Shown in pieces: positions 1 to 9,793 of a stretch of 64,000 bases of DNA; position 1 is the stretch's first letter; each line of letters opens with the position of its first letter. The DNA lies in assembly GCF_900115285.1 (NCBI RefSeq), contig NZ_FOYW01000001.1:576436-640435 (forward strand), read 5' to 3'. The notes beneath the pieces are model-generated. The model saw only the letters and a program-made list of their open reading frames with translations, ran no database searches and was not told the DNA's origin. Made by a program: the position numbers and the translations under genes. This DNA is from Marinobacter daqiaonensis (GTDB lineage: Bacteria; Pseudomonadota; Gammaproteobacteria; Pseudomonadales; Oleiphilaceae).

Positions 1-77
1 AGGGACAGGATGGATGATCCCGCGGCAGCCGCATCCTGCTGCCGTCGGGTCGAATGTACTGGCCGCAGGGTTCGCGG

Positions 78-1151
78 CTACAGGGCGGCAAGCACCGCTT
101 CACCCATTTCACGGGTGGATACCTGCCTGGCCCCCTCGGACATGATGTCCGCCGTGCGCAGGCCCTGGTCCAGCACCTTGCTGACCGCTGCTTCAATGGC
201 CTTGGCTGCTTCTTCCTCACCAAGACTATACCGTAGCATCATTGCGCCACTGAGGATGGTGGCCAGCGGATTGGCGATGCCCTGACCGGCGATGTCCGGC
301 GCCGAACCATGACAGGGCTCATACATGCCCTGTTTTTCGGAGTTAAGCGACGCGGACGGAAGCATGCCAATAGAGCCGGTGAGCATCGCCGCTTCGTCCG
401 AAAGGATATCACCAAACATGTTGCCGGTCACAATCACGTCGAATTGCTTGGGGGCACGGACCAGCTGCATGGCAGCGTTGTCCACGTACATGTGGGACAG
501 CTCCACGTCCGGATACTCTCCCGCCAGCTCGTCCATGATTTCCCGCCACAGGACCGTCACCTCCAGTACGTTGGCCTTGTCCACGGAACACAGCCTGCCC
601 TTGCGCTGCCGGGCCGCCTCGAAGGCGACACGACCGATGCGGCGGATCTCTGATTCACTGTACACGTAGGTATTGAAACCCTGCCGCTCTCCCCCTTCCA
701 GTTCCCGGATGCCCCGGGGCTGGCCGAAATAGATACCGCCGGTCAGTTCCCTCACGATCATGATGTCGAGACCGGACACCACCTCCGGCTTGAGTGAGGA
801 AGCCGAGGCCAGCTGGGGGTACAGGATGGCCGGACGCAGGTTGGCGAACAGTTCCAGGTTCGACCGTAACCCCAGCAGGCCTTTCTCCGGTCGCTTCGCC
901 ATTTCCAGCTTGTCCCATTTGGGACCACCGACGGCGCCCAGCAGGATGGCATCCACCTTCCTGGCACGCTCCAGGGTCTCATTCGGCAGCGGCTCCCCCG
1001 TCTCATCGATGGCGGCGCCACCCACCAGGCCAGACTCGAACGAGAGGCCCAACTCGAAACTGTCGTTGATCCTGTGCAGGACTTTTTCCGCTTCCGCGAC
1101 GATTTCCGGACCAATACCATCACCGGGCAACATCAATACCGTTCTGGACAT
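78..1151 (-). CDS. leuB: 3-isopropylmalate dehydrogenase
   Basis: LeuB oxidises and decarboxylates 3-isopropylmalate to 2-oxoisocaproate with NAD+, the third step of cytosolic leucine synthesis. The 357-residue product has the usual family length. It carries the N-terminal GDGIGPEI motif (residues 10-17), a DKANVLE segment typical of the substrate and dimer region, and the [14 protein letters not shown] signature near the C terminus that shapes the NAD site. The ATG at 1151 has an AGGA-like ribosome site about 9 bases upstream. It is the last gene of a leuC-leuD-leuB run, 34 bases after leuD, so co-transcription is likely. No terminator is visible in the 77 bases before the window edge. Identification is secure; the tartrate and isocitrate dehydrogenase relatives are unlikely given the neighbours. 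Confidence 0.97.
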   Translation of the reverse strand: MSRTVLMLPGDGIGPEIVAEAEKVLHRINDSFELGLSFESGLVGGAAIDETGEPLPNETLERARKVDAILLGAVGGPKWDKLEMAKRPEKGLLGLRSNLELFANLRPAILYPQLASASSLKPEVVSGLDIMIVRELTGGIYFGQPRGIRELEGGERQGFNTYVYSESEIRRIGRVAFEAARQRKGRLCSVDKANVLEVTVLWREIMDELAGEYPDVELSHMYVDNAAMQLVRAPKQFDVIVTGNMFGDILSDEAAMLTGSIGMLPSASLNSEKQGMYEPCHGSAPDIAGQGIANPLATILSGAMMLRYSLGEEEAAKAIEAAVSKVLDQGLRTADIMSEGARQVSTREMGEAVLAAL

Positions 1152-1185
1152 AGACTTTTCCTGTTTCGCTTAAAGGGTTTGTTGG

Positions 1186-1833
1186 TTACCGGCCCGCATT
1201 GAAGAGCCAGGGAGCGGTTTCCCGTCGCTGCTCTTCGTAGGCCCGGATCTGTTCGGCATCCTCAAGCGTGACGCCGATATCATCCAGGCCATTGAGAAGG
1301 CAGTGACGGCGGAAATCATCCACTTCAAAGTCGAAGGACTCACCGGACGGGGTGGTGACTCTCTTAGCCTCCAGATCCACATCCAGTTGATAACCTTCGT
1401 TGGCGTAGGTTTCCTGGAACAGCTTCTCAACCACTTCTTCAGAAAGAACAATGGGTAACAAACCATTCTTGAAGCAGTTATTGTAAAAAATGTCGGCGAA
1501 GCTCGGAGCGATAATCACCCGGAAACCGAAATCGTCCAGGGCCCACGGGGCGTGCTCACGGCTGGAGCCGCAGCCGAAGTTGCGACGGGCCAGCAACACG
1601 CTGGCGTTTCGGTACCGGGGCTGATTCAGCAGGAAGTCGGGATTCAGGGGTCGGTTGGCGCAGTCCTGGTCCGGCTTGCCCTCGTCGAGGTAACGCAGTT
1701 CGTCGAACAGGTTGGGACCGAACCCGGTCCGCTTGATGGACTTGAGAAACTGTTTGGGAATGATCATGTCCGTATCCACATTGGACCGGTCCATGGGGGC
1801 AACGATGCCCTTGTGCTGTTGCAATGCTCTCAT
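1186..1833 (-). CDS. leuD: 3-isopropylmalate dehydratase small subunit
   Basis: LeuD is the small (swivel) subunit of isopropylmalate isomerase, which converts 2- to 3-isopropylmalate together with LeuC. The 215-residue protein has the family length and start ([18 protein letters not shown]). It shows the [13 protein letters not shown] segment and the [15 protein letters not shown] motif, whose Ser-Arg pair contacts substrate in aconitase-fold enzymes. It lies 17 bases after leuC and 34 before leuB on the same strand, the standard proteobacterial order. Start chosen at the ATG closest to the leuC stop, matching the known family N terminus. Confidence 0.97.
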   Translation of the reverse strand: MRALQQHKGIVAPMDRSNVDTDMIIPKQFLKSIKRTGFGPNLFDELRYLDEGKPDQDCANRPLNPDFLLNQPRYRNASVLLARRNFGCGSSREHAPWALDDFGFRVIIAPSFADIFYNNCFKNGLLPIVLSEEVVEKLFQETYANEGYQLDVDLEAKRVTTPSGESFDFEVDDFRRHCLLNGLDDIGVTLEDAEQIRAYEEQRRETAPWLFNAGR

Positions 1834-1850
1834 GGTCTGTCTCCTGTGGA

Positions 1851-3269
1851 TCAGTTCATCATGTCACGGACATCGACGAAATGTCCGTTGATGGCCGCCG
1901 CGGCGGCCATGGCCGGGCTCACGAGGTGGGTACGTCCGCCGAAGCCCTGGCGGCCCTCGAAGTTCCGGTTGGAGGTGGAGGCACAGTGCTCGCCCTGGCC
2001 CAGTTTATCGGCATTCATGGCCAGGCACATGGAACAGCCCGGGTCGCGCCACTCCAGACCGGCCTCGATGAAGATTTTGTCCAGACCCTCCTGTTCGGCC
2101 TGTGCCTTGACGAGGCCGGAACCGGGAACGACCATGGCCTGCTTCAGGGTGGGAGAAACCTTACGGCCCTTGACCACCTTGGCCGCCTCTCTCAGGTCCT
2201 CGATCCGGCTGTTGGTGCAGGAACCGATGAATACGCGATCGAGTTTGATGTCCGAGATTTTCATGTTGGGCTGCAGGCCCATGTATTTCAGGGCGCGAAC
2301 GATCCCCTCCCGCTTGATGGGATCCTCTTCCCGATCCGGGTCCGGTACATTGCCCTCGACACCCACAACCATTTCCGGAGACGTTCCCCAGCTGACCTGC
2401 GGCTGGATTTCGCTACCGTCCAGCTCCACCACTTTGTCAAAGACGGCGTCGGCATCACTGTGGAGGGTGCGCCAGTATTCAACGGCGGCATCCCACTGTT
2501 CTTCCGAGGGCGCGAACGGGCGGCCCCTGACGTAGTCGATGGTGGTGTCGTCGACACTGACCATGCCCACCCGGGCGCCGGCCTCGATCGCCATGTTGCA
2601 GATGGTCATGCGGGCTTCCATGCTCAGGTCATGGATGGCCTCGCCGCCGAACTCGATGGCATAGCCGGTACCGCCCGCGGTGCCGATCTTTCCGATGATG
2701 GCCAGGACCACGTCCTTGCCGGTGACGCCGGCGCCGAGTTTGCCGTCGACCTTGACCAGCATGTTTTTCATTTTCTGCTGGACGAGGCACTGTGTGGCCA
2801 GCACATGTTCCACTTCAGAGGTGCCGATGCCGTGGGCTAGGCAGCCGAAGGCGCCGTGGGTGGAGGTATGGGAGTCGCCGCAGACGATGCTCATGCCCGG
2901 CAGGGTCGCGCCCTGCTCCGGCCCGATGACATGGACGATGCCCTGGCGCTGGTCCTTGATCTTGAATTCGAGGATGCCAAACTCGTCGCAGTTCCTGTCG
3001 AGGGTTTCCACCTGGATCCGGGACACTGGATCAACGATGCCCTCCACGCCCCGCTCCCGGTCGGTTGTGGGCACGTTGTGGTCCGGGGTGGCAATGTTGG
3101 CGTCGATGCGCCACGGTTTGCGGCCGGCCAGGCGCAGGCCCTCGAAGGCCTGTGGCGAGGTGACTTCGTGGAGCAGGTGCCGGTCGATGTAGATCAGTGC
3201 GGAGCCGTCGTCCCGCTGTTTGACCAGGTGGTCGTCCCACAGTTTGTCGTATAAGGTCTTGCCCGCCAT
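1851..3269 (-). CDS. leuC: 3-isopropylmalate dehydratase large subunit
   Basis: LeuC is the catalytic [4Fe-4S] subunit of isopropylmalate isomerase, acting with LeuD in the second step of leucine synthesis. The 472-residue protein has the aconitase-type cluster cysteines in [14 protein letters not shown] (first Cys), [13 protein letters not shown] (second) and [11 protein letters not shown] (third). It begins [16 protein letters not shown], as in other LeuC proteins. The ATG at 3269 follows a GAGAGG ribosome site. It is the first gene of the leuCDB run. The upstream region is shared with a divergent LysR-type gene and contains a 17-base dyad (3376-3392), a plausible point of control. Confidence 0.97.
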   Translation of the reverse strand: MAGKTLYDKLWDDHLVKQRDDGSALIYIDRHLLHEVTSPQAFEGLRLAGRKPWRIDANIATPDHNVPTTDRERGVEGIVDPVSRIQVETLDRNCDEFGILEFKIKDQRQGIVHVIGPEQGATLPGMSIVCGDSHTSTHGAFGCLAHGIGTSEVEHVLATQCLVQQKMKNMLVKVDGKLGAGVTGKDVVLAIIGKIGTAGGTGYAIEFGGEAIHDLSMEARMTICNMAIEAGARVGMVSVDDTTIDYVRGRPFAPSEEQWDAAVEYWRTLHSDADAVFDKVVELDGSEIQPQVSWGTSPEMVVGVEGNVPDPDREEDPIKREGIVRALKYMGLQPNMKISDIKLDRVFIGSCTNSRIEDLREAAKVVKGRKVSPTLKQAMVVPGSGLVKAQAEQEGLDKIFIEAGLEWRDPGCSMCLAMNADKLGQGEHCASTSNRNFEGRQGFGGRTHLVSPAMAAAAAINGHFVDVRDMMN

Positions 3270-3375
3270 GATGGTGCCTCTCTCTCGATTTATTCGGGTC
3301 TTCGATGTTGGCTGCTATGGGGTGGATTCTACTCCTCGGCGTCCCATAACCTCAATTCATGTTTTTTATTCAACA

Positions 3376-3392
3376 CATTCCCATAAGGAATG
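3376..3392. promoter_or_regulatory. dyad in the leuC / lysR divergent region, probable LysR-type operator
   Basis: The sequence CATTCC-N5-GGAATG is a perfect 6-base inverted repeat centred in the 227-base gap between leuC (minus) and the LysR-type gene (plus). LysR-family activators usually bind dyads of the T-N11-A type in exactly this position between divergent genes. Binding by the neighbouring regulator is inferred; the symmetry is seen directly. Confidence 0.5.
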
Positions 3393-3496
3393 ATAGAGTC
3401 AGCATGAAAGAGTGATGCCGGGACCGGGATGCGGTATTTTTTTCCCACACCCTGGCCTCCGTACTGTTTGCCGGCCTCGGATGGACTGTCTCGAAA

Positions 3497-4363
3497 ATGG
3501 ATTCCAACGCTCTAAAAGCTTTCGTTACCATCATTGACCAGGGCTCATTCTCGGAAGCGGCCGAGACGCTTCACCTGACCCAACCTGCCATCAGTAAGCG
3601 ACTGGCTGCCCTGGAAAATCAGCTGGGCACTCCCCTGCTGGAACGCAGCCATCGCCAGATCCGCCTGACAGACGCCGGCGCCCGGCTGTTGCCCCATGCC
3701 CGCCGGATTCTGGATGAGGTCCACAATGCCCGTCTCTCCCTGCAGGATCGGGACGGCGTAGTGTCCGGGCAGCTGTCGCTGATTGCCAGCCACCACATCG
3801 GGCTGCACCACCTGCCCGGCTGGCTGCAGCGGCTGAGCCAGGGATACCCGGAGGTTTCGCTGACGTTGCAGTTCATGGACTCCGAAGGGGCATACGATCA
3901 GATGCGCAAGCGGACGGCGGAGCTGGCATTCGTGACCCTCAGCGAGAGCATGGATCAGTCTTTCGAGGTGCACGCACGGTGGCGGGACGAGATGGCCTTC
4001 GTGGTATCACCGGATCATCCACTTGCTTCCATGGAGAGCCCGGATCTGAGGGCGCTGTCGGGGTACGACGCGCTGTTGCCAGAGGCGGGAACGGCCACCT
4101 ACCGGTCCATCAGCCGTCTGTTTCTGGACGCGGATCTGCCCCTGAACCTGCCCATGCCCACCAATTACCTGGAGACCCTGAAGGTGATGACCGGCGTTGG
4201 TCTGGGCTGGAGTGTGTTGCCGGTGAGTATGGTGGATGACACGCTCAGGGTGCTGCCTTTGTCCCATCGGGTCAGCCGGTACCTGGGGGCTATTGGCTTG
4301 CGGGGCCGGACTCTGAGTCCCCAGGCCCGGGCGTTGCTGGGCATCGCCGGGGAAATCAGGTAG
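3497..4363 (+). CDS. LysR-family transcriptional regulator divergent from leuCDB
   Basis: A 288-residue LysR-type regulator. Residues 1-60 form the winged helix-turn-helix, with the typical pattern SFSEAAETLHLTQPAISKRLAALENQLGTPL split over two helices. The remainder is the periplasmic-binding-protein-like effector domain. It is transcribed away from leuC across 227 bases that contain an inverted repeat, the usual LysR autoregulation layout. Control of leuCDB in response to a leucine-pathway intermediate is therefore likely but inferred from position only. The stop codon overlaps the end of the convergent MFS gene by 8 bases. I cannot assign a named orthologue. Confidence 0.88.
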   Translation: MDSNALKAFVTIIDQGSFSEAAETLHLTQPAISKRLAALENQLGTPLLERSHRQIRLTDAGARLLPHARRILDEVHNARLSLQDRDGVVSGQLSLIASHHIGLHHLPGWLQRLSQGYPEVSLTLQFMDSEGAYDQMRKRTAELAFVTLSESMDQSFEVHARWRDEMAFVVSPDHPLASMESPDLRALSGYDALLPEAGTATYRSISRLFLDADLPLNLPMPTNYLETLKVMTGVGLGWSVLPVSMVDDTLRVLPLSHRVSRYLGAIGLRGRTLSPQARALLGIAGEIR

Positions 4364-5504
4364 CGTTCTCCTCCGGGGGTGGCCGCAGCCATCGCCAGGT
4401 GATGAAGATGGCGAATACCATGGCCGCGGCGCCGCCCCAGAAGGCAGCCGAGGTATCGAAACCGTCCACCAGGAACCCCGACAGCCATGCGCCGACCGCG
4501 CCGCCGGCGCCGAATGTGAGACCGCTGTACAGTGCCTGGCCCTGGCCATGATGGTGCTCGCCAAAGAAACCCTGGACGTACTGCACCGAGATGACATGCA
4601 GCGCCCCATAGGAAGCCGCGTGAAGCAGTTGGGCGAAGATCAGCACCGGTACCACGTCAGTTACTTCGGCAATCAGGACCCAGCGCAACATGGTCAGCGT
4701 GAGCGCGCCGATCGCGATCTGTCGCACGGAGAAGTACCGGGTCAGGTGGTGCATCACGAGGAACAGTCCGATTTCCGCCACGACCCCCAGGGACCACAGC
4801 AGTCCGATAGGTAACTTGCCATAGCCGTGCTGCTCCAGGTGGATACTGAAGAAGGTGTAGTAGGCGCCGTGGGAGACCTGGAGCAGGAAGTTCATGAAGA
4901 AGAAGGCGATCACCGCCGGATGGCTGATGATGGCCTTCAGGCTACCCTTGGGCGCCGGCTCCTTGCGCTCGCCCCTTTCGGAGGGGACCAGGAACGCGGA
5001 AACCGCGATACCGGCGAACACTGGCAGCAGCAGCCAGGGCAGCAGCAGGATCGGTACCAGTTCCAGCACACCGCCGATGATGGCCACGCCACCGATAAAG
5101 CCCACCGAGCCCCACATCCGGACCCGGCCATATTTTTCTTTCTTTGAGCCCAGAACCCGAAGGGTGATCACTTCATAGAGAGGAAGAATCGCATTCCAGA
5201 AGAAGGTGAATGTCAGCATCACCAGGAGCAGGCCGTAAAAGCCGGGTTCCAGGAACACGCCGGCGAAGCAGATGGATCCGGCCACGGCGCCGAAGCGCAC
5301 CAGGCGAACCCGCAAGCCACTGCGGTCGCCCAACCAGCCCCAGACGCTGGGAGCGATGATCTTGGTCAGCTGGATGGTCGCCATCAGCGTGGCAATCTGC
5401 AGGTAGCTGAACCCGCGCTCCACCAGGTACAGCGACCAGTAGGGCAGCAATGCCCCCAGGAGCGCGAAAAACCAAAAGTAGAGGTTGGAGAGTCGCCAGT
5501 AAAT
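4356..5504 (-). CDS. MFS transporter of the HcaT/nucleoside-permease-like group, apparent ATT start
   Basis: A polytopic inner-membrane permease of about 12 helices, resembling the MFS_1_like (HcaT / phenylpropionate permease) group. The first in-frame ATG, GTG or TTG is a TTG at 5448-5450 (MLPYWSLYL), but this would remove most of the first membrane helix. The conserved segment YWRLSNLYFWFFALLGALL lies in frame just upstream. No standard start codon precedes it before the reading frame runs back into aroC. The best candidate is ATT at 5502-5504, preceded by AGGTG at 5-base spacing and placed two bases after the aroC stop, giving 382 residues. Substrate unknown. Tail-to-tail overlap with the LysR gene is 8 bases. 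Alternatives are a TTG start with a shortened protein, or a sequence error. Confidence 0.75.
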   Translation of the reverse strand: MYWRLSNLYFWFFALLGALLPYWSLYLVERGFSYLQIATLMATIQLTKIIAPSVWGWLGDRSGLRVRLVRFGAVAGSICFAGVFLEPGFYGLLLVMLTFTFFWNAILPLYEVITLRVLGSKKEKYGRVRMWGSVGFIGGVAIIGGVLELVPILLLPWLLLPVFAGIAVSAFLVPSERGERKEPAPKGSLKAIISHPAVIAFFFMNFLLQVSHGAYYTFFSIHLEQHGYGKLPIGLLWSLGVVAEIGLFLVMHHLTRYFSVRQIAIGALTLTMLRWVLIAEVTDVVPVLIFAQLLHAASYGALHVISVQYVQGFFGEHHHGQGQALYSGLTFGAGGAVGAWLSGFLVDGFDTSAAFWGGAAAMVFAIFITWRWLRPPPEENAT

Positions 5505-5506
5505 GG

Positions 5507-6601
5507 TTACACCTGCCCGATATCCGGCGTGGAAACCGCCACATCTCCGTTCTGGCCCCGATGGCGCAGGTAATGATCCATCAGCACGATGGCCATCATC
5601 GCCTCAGCGATCGGTGTTGCGCGGATGCCCACACAGGGGTCGTGGCGGCCCGTGGTGATCACTTCGACAGGGTTGCCGTCCACGTCGATGCTCCGGCCCG
5701 GCAGACGAAGGCTGGAGGTGGGCTTCAGGGCAATGCTCGCCACAATCGGCTGGCCCGAGGAAATGCCCCCCAGCACGCCCCCTGCATGATTCGACAGGAA
5801 GCCCTCCGGGGTCATTTCGTCCCGGTGTTCGGTGCCTTTCTGGGTGATGGCGTCAAACCCCGCCCCGATCTCCACCCCTTTGACGGCGTTGATGCTCATC
5901 AGGGCGTGGGCCAGGTCCGCGTCGAGCCGGTCGAAAATCGGCTCGCCCAACCCTGGGGGAACCCCTTCGGCCACCACGTTGATGCGGGCACCGATGGAGT
6001 TTCCCTCCTTGCGGAGGGCGTCCATGTAGGCTTCCATCTCAGGCACCTTGTCGGCGTCCGGGCAGAAGAACGGATTCTGGTCCACCTGGCTCCAGTCCAG
6101 TTTCTCGGCCCTTATAGGCCCCAGTTGCGACAGGTAACCGCGAACGCGAATGCCCAGACGCTGCTCCAGGTATTTTCTGGCCACCGATCCCGCAGCCACC
6201 CGCATGGCGGTTTCCCGGGCGGAGGACCGACCACCGCCGCGATAATCACGAACGCCGTATTTATGCTGGTAGGTGTAGTCGGCATGAGCCGGGCGGAACT
6301 GTTGCGAGATCTTGGAGTAGTCCTTGGAGCGCTGGTCGGTGTTCTCAATGACCAGGCCGATCGGCGTGCCCGTGGTTTTGCCTTCGAAAACCCCGGAGAG
6401 GATGCGCACCTCGTCCGCCTCCCTCCGCTGGGTGGTGTGCCGGGATGTACCTGGCTTGCGTCGGTCCAGATCCTTCTGCAGGTCTGCCTCACTCAGCTCC
6501 AGGCCCGGAGGACAACCATCAATGATGCAACCCAGTGCAGGACCGTGGCTTTCTCCGAAGGAAGTTACAGTAAACAGCTTTCCAAAAGTATTTCCCGACA
6601 T
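5507..6601 (-). CDS. aroC: chorismate synthase
   Basis: AroC converts 5-enolpyruvylshikimate-3-phosphate to chorismate using reduced FMN, the last shared step to aromatic amino acids and folate. The 364-residue protein starts [20 protein letters not shown], the classic first signature, and contains the [18 protein letters not shown] and [19 protein letters not shown] signatures. Length and motifs are standard. It follows prmB at a 35-base gap and abuts the MFS gene downstream, so the three could form one transcript. The product chorismate also feeds PabB, encoded 10 kb away in this window. Confidence 0.97.
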   Translation of the reverse strand: MSGNTFGKLFTVTSFGESHGPALGCIIDGCPPGLELSEADLQKDLDRRKPGTSRHTTQRREADEVRILSGVFEGKTTGTPIGLVIENTDQRSKDYSKISQQFRPAHADYTYQHKYGVRDYRGGGRSSARETAMRVAAGSVARKYLEQRLGIRVRGYLSQLGPIRAEKLDWSQVDQNPFFCPDADKVPEMEAYMDALRKEGNSIGARINVVAEGVPPGLGEPIFDRLDADLAHALMSINAVKGVEIGAGFDAITQKGTEHRDEMTPEGFLSNHAGGVLGGISSGQPIVASIALKPTSSLRLPGRSIDVDGNPVEVITTGRHDPCVGIRATPIAEAMMAIVLMDHYLRHRGQNGDVAVSTPDIGQV

Positions 6602-6636
6602 GATTCAGTATCTTGTGTTTGATTTTTAATGTTGGT

Positions 6637-7539
6637 TCAGCGCTGAGGAAAGGCGGAAACCAGGTCCTCTCGGGTCAGCAGGAAAACGCCCTCACCGCCG
6701 TTCTCGAACTCCAGCCAGGTGAACGGCAGCTCCGGATAGGCCTCGTCGAGGGTCTCCCAGCTGTTACCCACCTCAACCACCAGCAAGCCACCGGGGGTCA
6801 GATGGCGGGCGGCGCCGGCAAGGATGCGGTGGGCGATATCCAGGCCGTCGTCCCCGGCTTCCAGTCCCAGGCGTGGCTCCCGGTGAAACTCCTCCGGCAT
6901 GGCCGCCAGATCCTCCGCATCCACGTATGGCGGGTTGCTGAGGATGACATCATAACTGTCACTGATTCCCGCAAATACATCGGACTCCAGGGTACGCACA
7001 CGTTCACGCAGGTCGTGGAAGTCGATGTTGGACTCAGCCACGGCAAGCGCGTGGGGGGAGATATCCGACAGATCCACTTCCGCCTCGGGGAAGACGGTGG
7101 CCGCGGCGATTCCGATGCAGCCGCTGCCGGTGCACAGGTCGAGCACGCGCTCCGCAGGATGATCCCCGAGCCAGGGCTGCAGCTGTTTCTGGATCAGCTC
7201 CGCCATGGGTGACCGCGGCACCAGCACCCGCTCGTCCACCTTGAACGGCATTCCCATGAACCAGGCCTCGTTGAGAAGGTATGCTACCGGAACCCGCTCA
7301 TTGATACGGCGATCGACCCGCTCCAGTATTCGCTGGCGTTCCTCACGGGTCAGCCGGGCGTCCAGGAACAGGGTATTGTTTTCCAGGGGCAGGAATACAC
7401 TGCGCATCACCAGCAGAACGGCCTCGTCCCAGGCATTGTCGGTCCCATGACCGTAGTACAGCCCTGCCTCGCTGAAACGGGAGGCCGCAAAACGCAGATA
7501 GTCACGCACGGTTATCAGGTCGTCGATGGGACGGGTCAC
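6637..7539 (-). CDS. prmB: 50S ribosomal protein L3 N5-glutamine methyltransferase
   Basis: PrmB methylates a glutamine of ribosomal protein L3 using S-adenosylmethionine. The 300-residue protein has the helical N-terminal substrate-binding domain (about residues 1-100), the SAM motif DLCTGSGC (134-141) and the glutamine-methyltransferase signature NPPY (202-205). Length and the N-terminal start distinguish PrmB from the related release-factor enzyme PrmC, which is shorter and normally sits next to prfA. It is followed at 35 bases by aroC, the common gammaproteobacterial order prmB-aroC. The ATG at 7539 is the only well-placed start. Confidence 0.93.
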   Translation of the reverse strand: MTRPIDDLITVRDYLRFAASRFSEAGLYYGHGTDNAWDEAVLLVMRSVFLPLENNTLFLDARLTREERQRILERVDRRINERVPVAYLLNEAWFMGMPFKVDERVLVPRSPMAELIQKQLQPWLGDHPAERVLDLCTGSGCIGIAAATVFPEAEVDLSDISPHALAVAESNIDFHDLRERVRTLESDVFAGISDSYDVILSNPPYVDAEDLAAMPEEFHREPRLGLEAGDDGLDIAHRILAGAARHLTPGGLLVVEVGNSWETLDEAYPELPFTWLEFENGGEGVFLLTREDLVSAFPQR

Positions 7540-7660
7540 TTGCCAGGATTCCTTATTGCCGGTCCTGCCCGGCCCGGGAGGCCCGGCGGACGGTGAATGT
7601 TATCAGGGGATTATACGCAGATTGCCGTGCAACAGGCAGCCCTGCCGATGGCAATATGGT

Positions 7661-8848
7661 TCAGGTGGACAGTGGACCGGAGCTACTGCGATCCGACTCG
7701 AACCGGTCCAGCGCGACCTGCATGCGGTCACGGCCAATCTGTATCATTTCCGGCGCCTTGTGGTAATCGTAGGTACGGCAGGCGTTCTTGGGCACATTGA
7801 CCAGAAGGTCCGGGGGATAACCTGCCAGTTTGTACTGCACCAGTGCGCTCTGCATGGTTTCGATGGTCAGGTTCATGATGTCGAACTTGCCGATGCCGAG
7901 TTTTTCCCAGTTTATGGTGCTGGCCTCCCCAGGGCCTTGTCTTTCTGAAGACGACTCGGGTTTCCGATGTTCGGTCTGGCGGGCAGCTGCTTCCCGCTCC
8001 AGGCGCTCTTCCGGCGTTATCTCATCATCTTCGCCCTGCTCCCGGCGACCGCCGAAGGATTTGAGGGCGTCCCAGTCCAGCCAGCGTGAGGCCTTGTCCC
8101 GAATCCTGTCGATCCACTCGTCAGGCTCGCCGCCCTCATCCGGTGGTGTTCCGAAGGCCGCATCGGGAATACGGGGACGGCTATCGTCCTCCCCGGCCAG
8201 GTTCACGGCAAACACGAGGTCGGCGTGGGCCGATATCGTGGGCACGATCGGCAAGGGATTGAGCAGCGCCCCGTCAACCAGCACCCGGCCGTTCATCACC
8301 ACCGGCGTTACCAGGCCGGGGATGGCGATGGAGGCGCGGATGGCCTGCTCAAGAGGGCCTTCCTGGAACCAGATTTCCTTATGGCCCAGCAGGTCCGTTG
8401 CCACTGCGGTGTAGGCAATGGGCAGGTCCTCGATGCGAATGTCGCCGAGCATCTCCCGGACTACGGAGAACACCTTGTCACCCCGGATTGCACCAACCGA
8501 ATTGAGGGTGATATCAAGCAGTTTCAATACGTCGAACTGACCAAGACCCGTAACCCAGTCCTTGTAGTCCTGCATCTTGCCGGCAGCGTAGACGCCGCCG
8601 ATCAGCGCTCCCATGGAACAGCCGGAAATGGCGACAATGTTGTAACCCCGCTCCTGCAGAACCTCGAGGGCACCGATGTGGGCATAACCTCTGGCACCCC
8701 CCGAACCCAGTGCCAGTGCAACGGTTTTTTTACGGGACTGTCCGCCACTGGCGGAACGGGAGGATTCCGCGGGTGCGCCAGCAGGCTTGTCGGAGGTCAC
8801 CGCAGGCCTTTTCGCCGGCTTCTTCGGAGGCTGTGGAGTTCCACCCAT
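7661..8848 (-). CDS. patatin-like phospholipase (RssA-like)
   Basis: A 395-residue protein with a low-complexity Pro/Ala/Lys-rich N terminus (residues 1-40) followed by a patatin hydrolase domain. The oxyanion loop GSGGARG is at 48-54, the nucleophile elbow GCSMG at 76-80 (Ser78) and the catalytic DGA at 192-194, so the Ser-Asp dyad is intact. It probably cleaves acyl ester bonds in lipids; the true substrate is unknown. No signal peptide, so it is likely cytosolic or peripheral on the membrane. The ATG at 8848 shares one base with the stop of the upstream DUF4892 gene (TAATG), suggesting coupled translation. A longer in-frame extension to 9139 lies inside that gene and is rejected. Confidence 0.85.
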   Translation of the reverse strand: MGGTPQPPKKPAKRPAVTSDKPAGAPAESSRSASGGQSRKKTVALALGSGGARGYAHIGALEVLQERGYNIVAISGCSMGALIGGVYAAGKMQDYKDWVTGLGQFDVLKLLDITLNSVGAIRGDKVFSVVREMLGDIRIEDLPIAYTAVATDLLGHKEIWFQEGPLEQAIRASIAIPGLVTPVVMNGRVLVDGALLNPLPIVPTISAHADLVFAVNLAGEDDSRPRIPDAAFGTPPDEGGEPDEWIDRIRDKASRWLDWDALKSFGGRREQGEDDEITPEERLEREAAARQTEHRKPESSSERQGPGEASTINWEKLGIGKFDIMNLTIETMQSALVQYKLAGYPPDLLVNVPKNACRTYDYHKAPEMIQIGRDRMQVALDRFESDRSSSGPLST

Positions 8849-9789
8849 TACTCCTGCCCCCCCTGCGGCGGCGCGACCACCAGGATCTCCACCCGATTGG
8901 CGGGCTGACCCACCACCCGGCTCTGAACCATGGGACCGATGGCGCGGATAATCTGCCGGGAGCTGGAAATACCGGAGCGGTCCAGCAGCGCACCCATGGT
9001 GTTGGCCGCGTTTTCCGCATTCTCGACCGCCTGCTCCAGGGTCTCGCCGGGCCCCAGTTCTGAAAAACCGGCGACGACAACCCGGCTGCCCGGCACCTCG
9101 GCAAGGTTGCTGATGCGCCGCCGCAGGTCGGCGTCCCACTCGAACCGGACTGAAACGCTGCCTGACCAGGGCACCACTACTGGCCCCTGAATACGGTTGC
9201 CGGCCGCGGCAACTCCCGGCACGACAGCACCGTCCTGAAGCGCCAATTGCTCGATCCAGGCGTATTTGCGCTGGTTGCCACGGGTAACGGTATACACCAG
9301 GACCAGCCAGCGCTGGCCGCTGCTATCCACCAACGAGGCCGCCAGATAATCCTGGTCGGCATCACGTCCGTAAAGTGTCGACTGGCTGAATATCTGGTTC
9401 GCCCACACATTGCTGCGGCCACAGTCCCGGCCCGAACACTCGAACAGGATGGTGGCATCGGCTTCACTCAGCCGGTTACGGTACCAGCGGCGGGCATCCT
9501 CGCGACTGACATCCGAATCGAGCTGAAGAAGCTGGCCCGTGCCTTCCACGGGCACACGAATAACAGACTCGGAGCGGATTTCGTTCCGCACTTCCCGTAT
9601 CGGGCTCAGCATGACCCTATGCAGGTCAGAACGGATCTCGACCCGACTCTCCAGTGTCGCCTGGGGGAAGGCGGGTATTACCTGCGCCGCGGCGGACAAC
9701 GACATCATCAGAATCGAGAGTGTTGCGACTGTGCGGACGAATCCGCCGCAAAGCAGGGCGGCAAAACGAATTCCATCGCGTCGTAACAT
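8848..9789 (-). CDS. DUF4892-type exported protein with OmpA-like C-terminal region
   Basis: A 313-residue protein of unknown function. It starts MLRRDGIRFAALLCGG, followed by a second hydrophobic stretch ending SLSAAAQ, a plausible Sec signal peptide. The body resembles DUF4892 proteins of Pseudomonas and relatives. The C-terminal part (RVVVAGFSELGPGET, then a run of alanine-rich helix and VGQPANRVEILVV) has the shape of an OmpA/MotB-like peptidoglycan-associated domain. It is placed between an alpha/beta hydrolase (4 bases upstream) and the patatin gene (1-base overlap), so the three are probably one operon. An envelope role is inferred. The ORF extends in frame to 9993, but that portion lies inside the hydrolase gene. 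Confidence 0.75.
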   Translation of the reverse strand: MLRRDGIRFAALLCGGFVRTVATLSILMMSLSAAAQVIPAFPQATLESRVEIRSDLHRVMLSPIREVRNEIRSESVIRVPVEGTGQLLQLDSDVSREDARRWYRNRLSEADATILFECSGRDCGRSNVWANQIFSQSTLYGRDADQDYLAASLVDSSGQRWLVLVYTVTRGNQRKYAWIEQLALQDGAVVPGVAAAGNRIQGPVVVPWSGSVSVRFEWDADLRRRISNLAEVPGSRVVVAGFSELGPGETLEQAVENAENAANTMGALLDRSGISSSRQIIRAIGPMVQSRVVGQPANRVEILVVAPPQGGQE

Positions 9790-9793
9790 CGGT

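Noticed and set aside
1824..2840. 338-codon plus-strand reading frame
   Set aside because: Antisense to leuC with Gly/Asp/Val-rich artefact composition; leuC is certain.
7661..9139. 492-codon version of the patatin gene
   Set aside because: The upstream part lies inside the DUF4892 gene; the ATG at 8848 with TAATG overlap gives the normal protein.
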